A stretch of 46,109 nt of DNA, taken from positions 1-46,109 of the forward strand of contig SCUS01000106.1 of the NCBI GenBank assembly GCA_004297725.1, written 5' to 3'. The notes beneath the pieces were generated by a model that worked only from the letters and a program-made list of their open reading frames with translations, made no database searches and was not told the origin of the DNA. Numbering within the stretch: position 1 is the stretch's first letter; every line of letters begins with the position of its first letter. Source of the DNA: Myxococcaceae bacterium (GTDB taxonomy: Bacteria > Myxococcota_A > Polyangia > Polyangiales > Ga0077539). This document shows positions 25,221 through 35,000 of the stretch, one piece after another. The position numbers and the translations under genes are program-made.

Positions 25221-26609
25221 ATGAGCCGGCGATCGATCGTCTCCGTCATGCTCTCGCTGACCCTCGCGTCGGCCTCGTCCGGAGCGCAGCCCCGCGCCCC
25301 GGAGGCGGCCTCCGTCGACTCCGCGATCAACCTGGGGAGGGTGTTCACCGAGGTCGCCTCCCGCGCCCTGCCCGCGGTGGTGACCCTCTACGTCGAGGTG
25401 ACCCGACGCTCCGACCGGATGCTCTACGACACCCCCGGGTTCTGGGGGGTCGCCCCGCAGGAGACCCAGCGCCGCCACGGCAGCGGCTCCGGCGTGCTCA
25501 TCCGGGAGGACGGGGTCATCGTGACCAACCACCACGTGGTCGAAGGGGCCTCGCGCATCCTGGTGCACCTGCGCGACGGACGGACCTTCAGCGGGCGGGT
25601 GCTGGGGAGCGATCCCTCCGCCGACCTGGCCGTGGTGAAGATCGACGCGCAGGGGCTGCCCACGGCGGGCTTCGCCGACAGCGACGCCGCGCGCGTGGGC
25701 GAGTGGGTGCTGGCCATCGGTGCGCCCTTCGGCCTGGAGGCCAGCGTCACCCACGGGGTGATCTCCGCCACCGGCCGGGGCAGCCTCGGGATGAACGAGG
25801 TCGAGGACTACCTCCAGACCGACGCCAGCATCAACCCGGGCAACTCCGGCGGCGCGCTGGTCAACCTCCGAGGCGAGGTGCTGGGCATCAACACCCTGAT
25901 CGTGGGCCGGGGCCAGGGCATCGGCTTCGCGGTCTCCTCCCGGCTGGTGCAGCAGGTCGTGCGGCAGGTGCTGGCGACCGGGCGCGTCACCCGGGGCTGG
26001 ACGGGCTTCGACACCCAGGACATCACCCCCGACCTCTCGGCCTTCGGCGCCCCGGGGGCTGGAGCGCTGGTGAGCCGGGTGGCGCCCGACAGCCCCGCGG
26101 CGGCGGCGGGGCTGCGCCCCTCGGACGTGGTCGTCGCCGTGGACGGCCGGGAGGTGCACGGGCGCAACGACATGCGGCGGCTGCTGGCCACGAGAGCGCC
26201 GGGAGAGCGCGTGGTGCTCACCACCCGGAGGGAAGACCGACGGAGGGAGGTGACCCTGACCACCGCGCTACGGCCGGGGGAGGCGCCTCCCGGACCGCCG
26301 CCTCCACCGCCTCCGCCGGAGCCCGGGCCCACGGGCTTCGGGATCACCATCGAGGCCGTGCCTCCGGCCTACGCGGCGAGGATGGGCCTCGGCCCCGACG
26401 GGGGCGTGGCCATCATGGCGGTGCAGCGAGGCGGGGCCGCCGATCGGGCGGGGCTGCGGCCCGGCGACGTGATCCTGGAGGCCGACCGTCGGCCCGCGAG
26501 GGGCACCGACGACGTGGTGGCCGCGGCGAGGGACGGGCGCGCGGTCTTCCTGGTGAGGCGAGGGGCGTCGCAGGAGTACGTGGGACTGGCGATCGGGAAT
26601 ACACGGTAA
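25221..26609 (+). CDS. HtrA/DegP-type serine protease with two PDZ domains
   Basis: A 462-aa exported protease. The signal peptide ends near SSGAQ (about residue 23). The trypsin-like domain has the catalytic triad His105 (TNHHVV), Asp135 (SADLAVVK) and Ser209 (NPGNSGGAL). PDZ1 (about 285-375) contains GALVSRVAPDSPAAAAGLRP. A proline run links it to PDZ2 (about 390-455), with GPDGGVAIMAVQRGGAADRA. This is the standard DegP/DegQ layout for envelope protein quality control or regulated cleavage. The ATG at 25221 sits directly before the signal peptide; longer open frame upstream is spurious. A lipoprotein gene starts 12 bp after its stop, so the two are likely one operon. Confidence 0.95.
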   Translation: MSRRSIVSVMLSLTLASASSGAQPRAPEAASVDSAINLGRVFTEVASRALPAVVTLYVEVTRRSDRMLYDTPGFWGVAPQETQRRHGSGSGVLIREDGVIVTNHHVVEGASRILVHLRDGRTFSGRVLGSDPSADLAVVKIDAQGLPTAGFADSDAARVGEWVLAIGAPFGLEASVTHGVISATGRGSLGMNEVEDYLQTDASINPGNSGGALVNLRGEVLGINTLIVGRGQGIGFAVSSRLVQQVVRQVLATGRVTRGWTGFDTQDITPDLSAFGAPGAGALVSRVAPDSPAAAAGLRPSDVVVAVDGREVHGRNDMRRLLATRAPGERVVLTTRREDRRREVTLTTALRPGEAPPGPPPPPPPPEPGPTGFGITIEAVPPAYAARMGLGPDGGVAIMAVQRGGAADRAGLRPGDVILEADRRPARGTDDVVAAARDGRAVFLVRRGASQEYVGLAIGNTR

Positions 26610-26621
26610 GGTAAACGAGTG

Positions 26622-27881
26622 ATGGCTCTCCGGTCGGCGTGGGTGGCGGTGGGGTGCGTGGCCTTCATGGGGTGCGACGCGCCCGGGGAGGACCCGAACG
26701 CCCGCTGGCGCTTCGGCGCCCCGCAGGTGGTGCAGCAGCGCGCCGACGGGGCGATGCGCTCGGCGTGGCCGGTGGGGGCGCCCGGGGGGCGAACCTTCCT
26801 GGTGCTGACGATGGCGATGGGCGACGGGGCGAGCCGGGTGTCCGTGGCGGAGCGCAACGGCACCTCGTGGACGGCGCCCTTCCCGTGGGCGTGGCCCGCG
26901 GGCGCGAGCACCGAGGCGGTGGTGTGGACGACCAGCGACCCGACGCCCGCGGTGCTGACGCTCGCCGACGGGGCGCTGGGCCCGGTGCTCTATGTGCGGC
27001 GCTTCACGGGCGACGCGTGGACGACCCCGGAGCCCGTGACGCTGCAGGGCAGCGAGCGGCCCACCGTGGCCTCGATGGCCCTCGGGTCGGGGGGCGGGCT
27101 GCACGTGGTCTATTCGATCCCCGGCGGGTCGTGCATGGGGGGGACGCAGTTGCGGCACCGGGTGAGGAGCGCCGCGGGGTGGAGCGCCATCCGTCTGGTG
27201 GCCGACACCTGCGGGCTCGACCAGGTGAGCGTGGCGGTCGATCCGTCCCCGTCCGATCCGCTGCTGGTGACCTGGACGGGGCCCGCGAGAGGCATCGCCA
27301 CCGAAGGGGCGACGGACGTGGTGGCGACGGCCTCGGCGACGGGCGTCGCGGACTCGGACGCCGGGGCGACGGGGCCGAGGTTTCGTCCTCCCTTCCGGGT
27401 GCTCACCGGGGACAACCGAGGGGCGCTGGCGGTGGCGCTCGGGGGAGGGCGCTTCCTCGCGAGCTGGTCGCTCAGCACCACGAGCCCGAGCGCGGCAGGG
27501 ACGGCCCCCCGGCGCGCGGCCTTCAACACCTTCGACCTGCCTGGCGATCGATGGGGCACGGCCAACACGGGGTGGTTCCAGAGCGGCGGGTCGCCGTGGC
27601 TGGTGGCCCTGTCGAAGGGCGCCGGGGCGCTGGCCTTCGGCGCCGACGGGGTGCAGCCGAGGGCGCAGCTCGTGATGCGGATGTGGTCGTCGCCGGAGCA
27701 GCCCTCGGTGTCTCGCAGCGTGATCGCCTCGCCGCTCGGCCTGGTCACCTCGCTGCGGGCGCTGCTGGCCACCGACGGAACGGTGCAGGCGTCCTGGATC
27801 GAGACCCAGGACGGCGGCGCTCAGCGGCTGTTGTGGAGCGTGGCGCTGCCGGTGATGGCCGACGACGCGGGGGCGCGCTGA
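26622..27881 (+). CDS. Predicted lipoprotein, HtrA operon partner
   Basis: A 419-aa protein with lipobox FMGC (Cys18; ATG at 26622, with a GTG directly before it as the alternative). The mature chain has repeated segments beginning with variants of SVAERNGTSWTAPFPW and VLYVRRFTGDAWTTPEPV, with Trp-Ser/Thr pairs spaced like blades of a beta-propeller (BNR or sialidase-like), though no Asp-box is clear. Few cysteines. It lies 12 bp after the HtrA gene and its stop is 4 bp from the convergent usp stop. It may be a surface partner or client of the protease. Function unknown. Confidence 0.75.
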   Translation: MALRSAWVAVGCVAFMGCDAPGEDPNARWRFGAPQVVQQRADGAMRSAWPVGAPGGRTFLVLTMAMGDGASRVSVAERNGTSWTAPFPWAWPAGASTEAVVWTTSDPTPAVLTLADGALGPVLYVRRFTGDAWTTPEPVTLQGSERPTVASMALGSGGGLHVVYSIPGGSCMGGTQLRHRVRSAAGWSAIRLVADTCGLDQVSVAVDPSPSDPLLVTWTGPARGIATEGATDVVATASATGVADSDAGATGPRFRPPFRVLTGDNRGALAVALGGGRFLASWSLSTTSPSAAGTAPRRAAFNTFDLPGDRWGTANTGWFQSGGSPWLVALSKGAGALAFGADGVQPRAQLVMRMWSSPEQPSVSRSVIASPLGLVTSLRALLATDGTVQASWIETQDGGAQRLLWSVALPVMADDAGAR

Positions 27882-27885
27882 AGGG

Positions 27886-28317
27886 TCAGACGACGACGTT
27901 GGGGCCGATGACGATCACCGGCACCGAGGCGTTGTGGAAGATGCGCTCGGCGACGGAGCCCACGAGCACCCGGTTGAGGCCGGTGCGCGCGGTGGTGCCG
28001 ACGATGAGCGCGTCGCCGCCCCAGGTGGAGACGAAGCGAACGAGCTCCGCGGCGGGGTCTTCGTTCACCTCGACGCCGTAGTCGACGGTGACGCCGGTCG
28101 ACTCGGAGAGCGAGGCCGCGAGGTCGCGCAGCCGGTGCTCGATGGAGCCGGCGAACTGATCGTCGGCGGTGCCCGAGGGGACGATCTCCGTGCGGGAGGG
28201 GACGACGCTCACCAGCACCACGGTGCCACCCACGCTGCTTGCCAGCTTCAGCGCAGCCTTCACCGCGCGGTTGCTGTGCTCCGAAAAATCCACACCGACG
28301 ACCAACTTCTTGAACAC
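27886..28317 (-). CDS. Universal stress protein, UspA family
   Basis: A 143-aa single-domain Usp. The N-terminus FKKLVVGVDFSEHSNRAVK and the C-terminal ATP-loop VGTTARTGLNRVLVGSVAE are diagnostic. In the GxxG-x9-G(S/T) loop the second Gly is Ala, a change also seen in other Usps, so ATP binding is likely but not proven. The GTG start at 28317 is chosen over upstream options because AGGAGGT sits 7 bp before it and the fold begins right after. Such proteins help cells survive starvation or oxidative stress. It is single, divergent from the beta-barrel gene and convergent with the lipoprotein gene. Confidence 0.93.
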   Translation of the reverse strand: MFKKLVVGVDFSEHSNRAVKAALKLASSVGGTVVLVSVVPSRTEIVPSGTADDQFAGSIEHRLRDLAASLSESTGVTVDYGVEVNEDPAAELVRFVSTWGGDALIVGTTARTGLNRVLVGSVAERIFHNASVPVIVIGPNVVV

Positions 28318-28324
28318 GGCAGAC

Positions 28325-28331
28325 ACCTCCT
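28325..28331 (-). promoter_or_regulatory. Shine-Dalgarno site fixing the usp start
   Basis: AGGAGGT on the minus strand lies 7 bp upstream of the GTG at 28317. It is one of the strongest ribosome sites in the window and decides between the GTG and the longer upstream open frame. Confidence 0.85.
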
Positions 28332-28449
28332 GGAAGCGAGCGCCCAACCTACCAGAACATCGGCACCCACATGGGTCCTGTAAACGCACCCGGCCAGAGG
28401 CTCCACAACGCCCTTGCGCCACCCGCGCGTTGCCCTAGAGGATCGTCCG

Positions 28450-28980
28450 ATGAAGAAATCCACGGCTCTCCTGGTCTCCGCCTCCGCCGCGCTCGCCCTC
28501 ACCTTCGCAGCCCCCTCCGTCGCCCACGCCCAGGTGGGCGGCGCCCGGCCCTTCGGCCTCGGCCTCGCGCTCGGCTACCCCGACGTCGGCCTCTCGGCGC
28601 AGTACTTCATGAACGAGCGCACCTCGCTGCAGTTCGTGCTCTCGTTCTGGTACCGCAACGGCCGCTTCGGCCGCGACTACGTCGACAACAGCAGCGGCCT
28701 CTTCCTCCGCGCGGACTACCTCTTCCACCCCGCGACCCTCATCCGAGGCAGCGTCGCCGACCTCCGCTTCTACATCGGCCCGGGCCTCTACGCCGGCTTC
28801 GGCAACTACGACAGCTTCGCCCTCGGCCTCGAGCTGCCCATCGGCCTCTCGGTGCCCTTCAAGAGCATCCCCATCGACCTCGCCTTCGAGGCCGTGCCGC
28901 GCCTCGCCATCGTCAACAACAACGGCGTGGGCCTGGGCTTCGGCGTCGGCGGCGCCTTCCACATCCGCTACTACTTCTGA
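28450..28980 (+). CDS. Small outer-membrane beta-barrel protein
   Basis: A 176-aa exported protein. The signal peptide MKKSTALLV...APSVAHAQ is clear, with cleavage after AHA (about residue 27). The mature chain is made of alternating strands with Tyr/Phe girdles and ends in RYYF, as outer-membrane barrels do; eight strands would fit the size. It resembles the BAPKO_0422-type small barrel family (PF13161 region), though with low certainty. AGAGGA precedes the ATG. It is divergent from usp and converges with the propeller lipoprotein gene ending at 28985. Function unknown; a structural or narrow-channel role is possible. Confidence 0.8.
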   Translation: MKKSTALLVSASAALALTFAAPSVAHAQVGGARPFGLGLALGYPDVGLSAQYFMNERTSLQFVLSFWYRNGRFGRDYVDNSSGLFLRADYLFHPATLIRGSVADLRFYIGPGLYAGFGNYDSFALGLELPIGLSVPFKSIPIDLAFEAVPRLAIVNNNGVGLGFGVGGAFHIRYYF

Positions 28981-28984
28981 GTCG

Positions 28985-31162
28985 CTACTGAGCGGTCGGG
29001 CAGATCCACGTCCCGAGCTCGCGCACGGCGAGGGACGTGGGGAGCTGCACCTGCGCGACCAGGGGCGCCACGCACTGCTGGAAGGCCGCGGGCATCACGG
29101 ACACGTTGCTCACCCGCCCGTCGCCGTCATAGCGAAACTGCACCCGGAGCTGCGCCGGACGAGAGGGCGCGTTGCGAAGGCACGCCAGGATCTCCGCGCG
29201 GTGCGGGGTCATCGCGCCGTCGATGGCGTCCGGTGAGAGCCGCCCCGCGGGGGCGCCGAAGCTCATGTCCGAGGGGCCCGTCGCCGGGGTCTCCGCGGCG
29301 CTCCCTGGAGGGTTCTCCGAGGGTGCCTCCGGGGCCGCCCCGTCGCGCACCCTGGCGGCCGCGGCGCGCACCACCTCCGGCGCCGAGGGGTGCGACTGCA
29401 CCCGGTCGAGGAGCGATCGCTCGGGCGCTCCGCCCATGCGGGCGATGGCCTCGATGGCCTGCTCCACGGCGGCGTTGAGCTGCCCCTGCTCGGTGATGTC
29501 GCGCTCGATGATGGCGTCGCCGCCGCCCACCGGCGCCACCGCCCCCACGTCGGCGTGGTACATCCGCACGAAGTCCGCGAGGCTCTGCAGCGACGAGGGA
29601 TCGCCCAGCTCCCGCAGCGCCACGACGATGGGCGCGAGGTCGTCCGTCGGGGTCGCCGGGTCGAAGAGGTGAGAGACCAGCGCCGAGACCGCGCGGCGCT
29701 CGTGCGCCCTCGCCAGCGCCCTCGCCAGGAAGCCCACCGGGGGGACGTCCACCCCGCGCACGTAGTCGTAGTGGTGGTCGAGCGCCTCGAGCATCGCGTC
29801 GGTGCCCTCGGTGCGCCCCACGAGGCCTTCGCCCACCACGGCTCGGAGCTCAGGAGAGAGCGCCCGGCGGGTGAGCAGCGAGACCAGCGCCGCGGTGGCC
29901 GGAGCGCCCGGGAGCGCCGCCAGCGACTGCGCCGCGAAGCGCTGGGCGGGGAGCAGCCGCGCGTCGGATCCGCCCGCGGCCTCGAGCAGCGACTGCACCA
30001 GGGTCCTCGGCGGGTCGTCGGTGTTGGGCGCCGGAGAGAAGTCCGACGGAAGCTGGAGCACCGCCTGCGGCCCGGCGCCCGGGAGCGCCTGACGCCAGCG
30101 GGCGCGGCCGTCGTCCGGGCTCAGCAGCGAGGCGCCGCCGCGGTCGTCGACGACCACCAGGCCCGCGCGCACCACCGAGACCCCGGCGAGGTCGTTGGGG
30201 CTGACGTAGGCCCAGCGTAGCGCGCCGGTCTGGGCGTCGAGCGCGAAGACGTCCCGGTGGTAGAGGGCGAATACCGTGTTGTGTAAGAGCGCCACGCCCG
30301 GCTGCGTGGGGTCGGGGCGCCAGACGAGGCGCACCCGCTCCCGGGCGTCGGCGCCTGCGCGCAGCGAGGTGTACGCGTCGAGGGCGAAGGGCGCCGCGCC
30401 GGGGAGCTCGTCGCGCCGGGGCTGGTAGTGGGGCGTCCCCTCGGCGGTGCCGGAGGCGGACTCGGGCCCGAGGCGGTAGAGCGCGCGGGCGCCGTAGTAG
30501 ACCGCGTGGCCCTCCCGGAAGGAGAAGCCCACCACGTCGTCGCGGCTGCGGACGCGGGAGCGCTCGTCGCCGGTGCGGGCGTCGAGCACCGAGAGGTTCT
30601 GCCCGTCCCAGGGGACGAAGACGTCGTCGCCGACCAGGGTGGGGAGCCCGAGGGAGTGGGCGATCTCGGTGCGGGCCACGGCGCTGCCGTCTCCGGCCTC
30701 TACGACGCGGAGGACCCCGCGACGGCGGGTGACCCCTGCGCCGCCGAGCACCACGGCCACGCGCTCTCCGTCGCGGCTCGCTCCCACCAGGTCGAGGCCC
30801 TCGTCGGGGAAGCGCCAGCGCTCGGCGCCGGAGAGCGACCAGGCCACGATCGATCCGCCGGAGCGGGCGAGGACCAGGTCGCCCGCCACGACGGGGCGCG
30901 AGGCGATGGGGGCGGCGACGCGGCCCAGCACGGCGGCGGTGCCGAGGTCGATGACGGCGAGGCCCTGCGCGGGGTCGTCGGCGACGATGGCCGCGACCGG
31001 GGGGAGGGGCGCCGGTGCCGCCACGCGCACCCGGTCGGCCACCGCGGCGAGGACCGTCGCGTCGGAGGAGGGGGTGCTCAGGGAGAAGGCGCCGCGGTAG
31101 ATGCTCCCGGCGCAGCCGAGGCCGAGGGCGGCGAGGACGAGGGGCAGGCAGAGGCGCTTCAT
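28985..31162 (-). CDS. PQQ-propeller/HEAT lipoprotein with AgmX/PglI-like C-terminus
   Basis: A 725-aa lipoprotein with lipobox GLGC (Cys17). Residues about 50-390 form PQQ-type propeller blades (GDLVLARSGGSIVAWSLSG, DVFALDAQTGALRWAYV). Residues about 420-600 are helical HEAT-like repeats. The last ~75 residues (AEILACLRN, QLRVQFRYDGDGRVSNVSV, QQCVAPLVAQ) match the AgmX/PglI C-terminal module, a TonB-like fold with a Cys pair known from myxobacterial motility and envelope proteins. Its ATG overlaps the HEAT gene stop as ATGA. Together with the upstream HEAT and TPR genes it suggests a scaffold assembly at the envelope. Specific function unknown. Confidence 0.85.
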   Translation of the reverse strand: MKRLCLPLVLAALGLGCAGSIYRGAFSLSTPSSDATVLAAVADRVRVAAPAPLPPVAAIVADDPAQGLAVIDLGTAAVLGRVAAPIASRPVVAGDLVLARSGGSIVAWSLSGAERWRFPDEGLDLVGASRDGERVAVVLGGAGVTRRRGVLRVVEAGDGSAVARTEIAHSLGLPTLVGDDVFVPWDGQNLSVLDARTGDERSRVRSRDDVVGFSFREGHAVYYGARALYRLGPESASGTAEGTPHYQPRRDELPGAAPFALDAYTSLRAGADARERVRLVWRPDPTQPGVALLHNTVFALYHRDVFALDAQTGALRWAYVSPNDLAGVSVVRAGLVVVDDRGGASLLSPDDGRARWRQALPGAGPQAVLQLPSDFSPAPNTDDPPRTLVQSLLEAAGGSDARLLPAQRFAAQSLAALPGAPATAALVSLLTRRALSPELRAVVGEGLVGRTEGTDAMLEALDHHYDYVRGVDVPPVGFLARALARAHERRAVSALVSHLFDPATPTDDLAPIVVALRELGDPSSLQSLADFVRMYHADVGAVAPVGGGDAIIERDITEQGQLNAAVEQAIEAIARMGGAPERSLLDRVQSHPSAPEVVRAAAARVRDGAAPEAPSENPPGSAAETPATGPSDMSFGAPAGRLSPDAIDGAMTPHRAEILACLRNAPSRPAQLRVQFRYDGDGRVSNVSVMPAAFQQCVAPLVAQVQLPTSLAVRELGTWICPTAQ

Positions 31163-32004
31163 TGGATCCTCGAGACGGCGCTGCGGGCGGCGTCGATGGC
31201 GGGGGTGGGGCGGCCGCGGTGCTCGTCGACGAGGCGGGTGAGCAGCTCTCGGGCCTGCGGCGTGGCGATGCCCGCGAGGGCCTGCACCACGCGGAGCTTC
31301 ACCGGGTCGGGGAGCTCGGCGCGGCGGAGCGAGGCCTCGAAGGCCCGAGCGAGCGCTCCGAAGGGAGCCCTGCGGAGGAAGGTCAGGAGCCGGTCGACGT
31401 CCTGCTCTCCGCCGCGCGCTCCGAGGGCGCGGGCGGACTCCTGCAGGAGGCTCGACCCCTCGGAGCCGAGGCCGTTGCTGGCGTCGCGCTCGAAGGCCGC
31501 CCAGAGGGCCCTCACGGAGGTGGCGTCGCCCACGTCGGCGAGGGTGCGCGCGGCCTCGGAGCGCACCTCGGGGTCGGAGTCGCCGAGGCGAGCCTCGATG
31601 GCGCGGAGCATCGCGGGCGTGCGCAGCCTCGCGGCGGCGATGAGGGCGCGGCGGCGCAGCGACACGCGGCGGTGGTCGAGGTAGCGCAGGATGGCGTCGG
31701 CGGACTCGGGCCGGGCCAGCACGCCGAGGGTGTCGAGGCCCGCGGCGGCGACGTGGGGCTCGACCCCGGCCAGCAGGGCGCTGGAGATCTCCAGGGCGCC
31801 GCGGCGAGGGTCGCCGGTGGCGGCGCGCTGGATGCGGGCGAGGGTGTCGTCGGCGCGGGAGAGGTCCCACCCGGGCGGAGCCTCGGAGGTCGGGTGGACC
31901 ATGGCGACCGTGGTGACGACGGGCCGTCTCGGCTGCGCGGAGGCGACGGCCCCGACGCCGAAGAGCGCGAGCGCGAGGAGGGGTGTGGTGCGCGATGGAC
32001 GCAT
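31159..32004 (-). CDS. Secreted HEAT-repeat protein
   Basis: A 281-aa protein. With the ATG at 32004 it has a signal peptide ending in VASAQ (about residue 24). The rest is HEAT/PBS-like helical repeats, for example ADAILRYLDHRRVSLRRRAL and PEVRSEAARTLADVGD, which fold into a curved solenoid for protein binding. A GTG 18 bp upstream would add six residues and weaken the signal. Its stop overlaps the start of the downstream propeller/HEAT lipoprotein, and the TPR gene lies 69 bp upstream, so the three are likely co-expressed. It is probably a periplasmic partner of the lipoprotein; function unknown. Confidence 0.85.
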   Translation of the reverse strand: MRPSRTTPLLALALFGVGAVASAQPRRPVVTTVAMVHPTSEAPPGWDLSRADDTLARIQRAATGDPRRGALEISSALLAGVEPHVAAAGLDTLGVLARPESADAILRYLDHRRVSLRRRALIAAARLRTPAMLRAIEARLGDSDPEVRSEAARTLADVGDATSVRALWAAFERDASNGLGSEGSSLLQESARALGARGGEQDVDRLLTFLRRAPFGALARAFEASLRRAELPDPVKLRVVQALAGIATPQARELLTRLVDEHRGRPTPAIDAARSAVSRIQ

Positions 32005-32073
32005 AGATCCCGATGGATACACGAAGCCGCGGGCGCGCGGGCGATCGGCGGCCGGGGATCTGGTCGGGGGGTC

Positions 32074-35000
32074 CTAGCGGTCGCGGCGCGGAGGGAAGGG
32101 CGGCGGGGCGGGGGCGCTGGGGCTGAGGCTCGGCGGGCCCGCTGGGGGGGCGACCATCTCGGCGAGGTCGTCGAGCGAGAGGGTCTCGTCCACGGCCTCG
32201 ACCTCGTCGTCCACGAAGTCGGCCTCGAGGGGCTCCTCCTCGTCGAGGGCGTCGAGGGCGTCGAGGGCGTCGAGCGCGTCCATCGCCTCCGTCGGGTCGG
32301 GCGAGGGCGCGGGGACCGAAGGGGTCATCGGGGCCGACCACTGGGGGAGCGGAGGCGGCGGCCGGCTCGGCAACGTCGGCGGAGCGTGGGGCTCGATCTC
32401 GTGCTCGTGGCTGTGGAGGGCTTCGTCCGCGCGCTCGCCCTCGTCGTGCGCCTCGGGCTCGCCCTGGAGCTCGAGCTCGCGGTCGTGGTCGTCGAAGAAG
32501 GCCGCGCGGGGGTCGTGGTCGTCGGCGCGGTCGCCGGGCTCGGCGGCCGTGTCGATGGAGGGCCGATCGAGGGGGTTGAGCCGCTGCGAGGACGGCGTCC
32601 CGGTGCTGAGCAGCGCGGCGAGGTCGGCCGAGGGAGGGGCCGAACCGGAGGTCTGTGGGGGGCCCTCGGGGTTGTCCGAGAGCGGCTCGCCGAAGAGCGC
32701 GGCGCGCGGGTCCTCGTCGGCCGGAGCGGGCGGAGGAGGCACCGAGGGCGGCGCCTCGGGAGCGGGCTCGACCTCCGAGAGCGGCTCGTCGTCGAGGGAC
32801 TCCATGGGCTCGTCGTCGAGGGACTCCATGGGCTCGTCCTCGATCACCGCGGAGGGCCGGCGGTCGAGGCGCTCCAGGGCCGCGCGCGCCTCGGCGTCGT
32901 CGGGCGCGATCTTCAGCACGCGCTTCCAGAGGTCCCTGGCCTCGAAGGCGTTGCGCAGGTGCTGCTCCCAGATGGTCGCCATGCGGCGGTAGGTGCCCGC
33001 GCGGTCGTTGCCCATCTCCAGCTCGCGCTCCAGCGCGACCAGCAGCGGCTGCCACCGGCCGTGGCGCTCCAGCAGGTCTTGCAGCGAGCGGAGGATGGAG
33101 AGGTCCTTCGGGGCGATCTCCGCGAGGCGCTGCCAGGTCTCGATGGCCTCGTCGACGCGGCCCAGGCGCTCGCCGAGGAGCGTAGCCCGCCGCGCCGTGA
33201 ACGACCGCGCCGTGGCCGCGTCGTAGGCCTTCTCGACCACGCTGTCGTAGAGCGCCGCCACCTCGCCGAGGCGCCGCAGCGTCGCCGCCACCGCCTCCAG
33301 CTTCGCGGGGCACACCGCGTCGGCGGGCCAGAGCCTCACGCCGCGCGAGTAGAGCGCCATCGCCTGCTCCGGGAGCGCCAGGTCGTCTTCGCAGAGCGCC
33401 GCGGCCCGGCGGAGCAGCACCACGCCGCCGCGGGGCTCGCTCTCGCCCAGCTCGTCGCCTCGCGAGGCCAGCCGCTCGACCAGCGCCGCGAGCATCCCGA
33501 CCTCGGGGCGCGCCGCGTCCACCCGGCGGGCCATCGCCTCGACCTCGGCCAGCCTGGACTCGTCGGGCTCCTTGCGGCCCACCGCCGCCGCGGCCGCCTG
33601 CTCCAGGTACTGGAACGCCGTCTCCTGGTCGCCCAGCACTGCGCCCGCCACCTCCGCCGCGCGCAGCGTCACCGCGAGGCGCTCGCCGTCGGTCTGCGCC
33701 GAGCGGCGCCGACGGTCGAGGGCCACGTAGAGCTCCTGGTCGTGGCCGAGCCCGGGCGCGAGGCGGATCACCGCGTCGAGCAGCTCGTCGTCCGCCGGCA
33801 TCTTCGCGAGCGTGGCCAGGGAGAACTCCAGCGCCTCCGCCGTCCCTCCAGAGACCTCGATGGCCCGCAGCCCCCGCATGGCCAGGTCGTGCGCCGCGGT
33901 CGCGTCCGCCGCCGCCTCCAGCGCCGCCCGGTAGGCCTCGGCCACCCTCGCGGGGCTCTGCGCCTGCGCCGCGAGCGCGTCGATGCGGTCGAGCCCGGCG
34001 GTCTCCGAGGGCTCCGAGGTGATGGCCTCGCACTCCGCCTCGACGGCCCCCGCGGCGTCGCCCAGCCTCGCCCGGTGCCCGGCGATCTCGCGCCAGAGCG
34101 AGGCCCGCGCGGTCATGTCGTTCACCCGCAGCGCGAGGTCCGTCAGCACCGGGAGCACCTCGGCGTGCATGCCCCGCCGCGCGCTCATCGCGATCATCAG
34201 GTCGAGGCACGCGATGTCCCCGCCCTGCACCTGCGGCAGCAGCGCCTTCCACGCGCGCTCGGGGTCGTCGAGGTGCTCGTCCGAGGCGTGCGCGATGCGC
34301 TGCACCAGGGTGGAGAGCTCCTCCTCGTCGCCCTCCATCTCCGCGAGCTCTTCGAGCAGCGTGACCGCCTCGGCCCACTGCCCGCTGGACTCGCAGAGGT
34401 CGGCCAGGCGCTGCGTGAGCCCGAGGTCGTTGGGGTCGGCCCGGTGCTGCACCCGGAGCGCCTCGATGAGCCGGTGGCCCAGCGACGCCTCGGACTCCAC
34501 CAGCGAGACCAGCCGCGCCGCGCGCTCGATGCGGTCGTCGTCGTCCTGGGTCTGCGCGACCTGGGCCTCGAGCGCCGAGTACGTGCGCTCCCAGCGGCCG
34601 TGCGAGGCCGCGAGCGCCTCCAGCGCCTCCCAGGTGTCGAGCGCCCCGTCGTCGCCCTCCCGCGCCGCGGCCTCCAGCACGTCGAGGCCCTCGTCGACGC
34701 GGCCGAGCTCCTCGGCCAGCATCCGGGCGCGCCGCATCCGGAGGCCGCGCCTCGCCGCCGGGTCGTCCGTGGCCAGCGCCGCCTCGCCCAGCAGGGCGAC
34801 CACGCGCTCGTCGTCGCCGGTCAGCTCCGCGAGGCCCAGCAGCGCGTCCAGGGCCTCGGCGTCGTCGACCATCCCCGCCCGCCGCGCGCCCGCCCGGACC
34901 TCCTCCCACACCACCGCGGCGCCCGCAGGGTCGGTCTGACCCACGGCCCTCGCCGCCCGTCGGGTGAGCTCGATGCGGGCCGGGCCGTCGGGCAGTCCCT

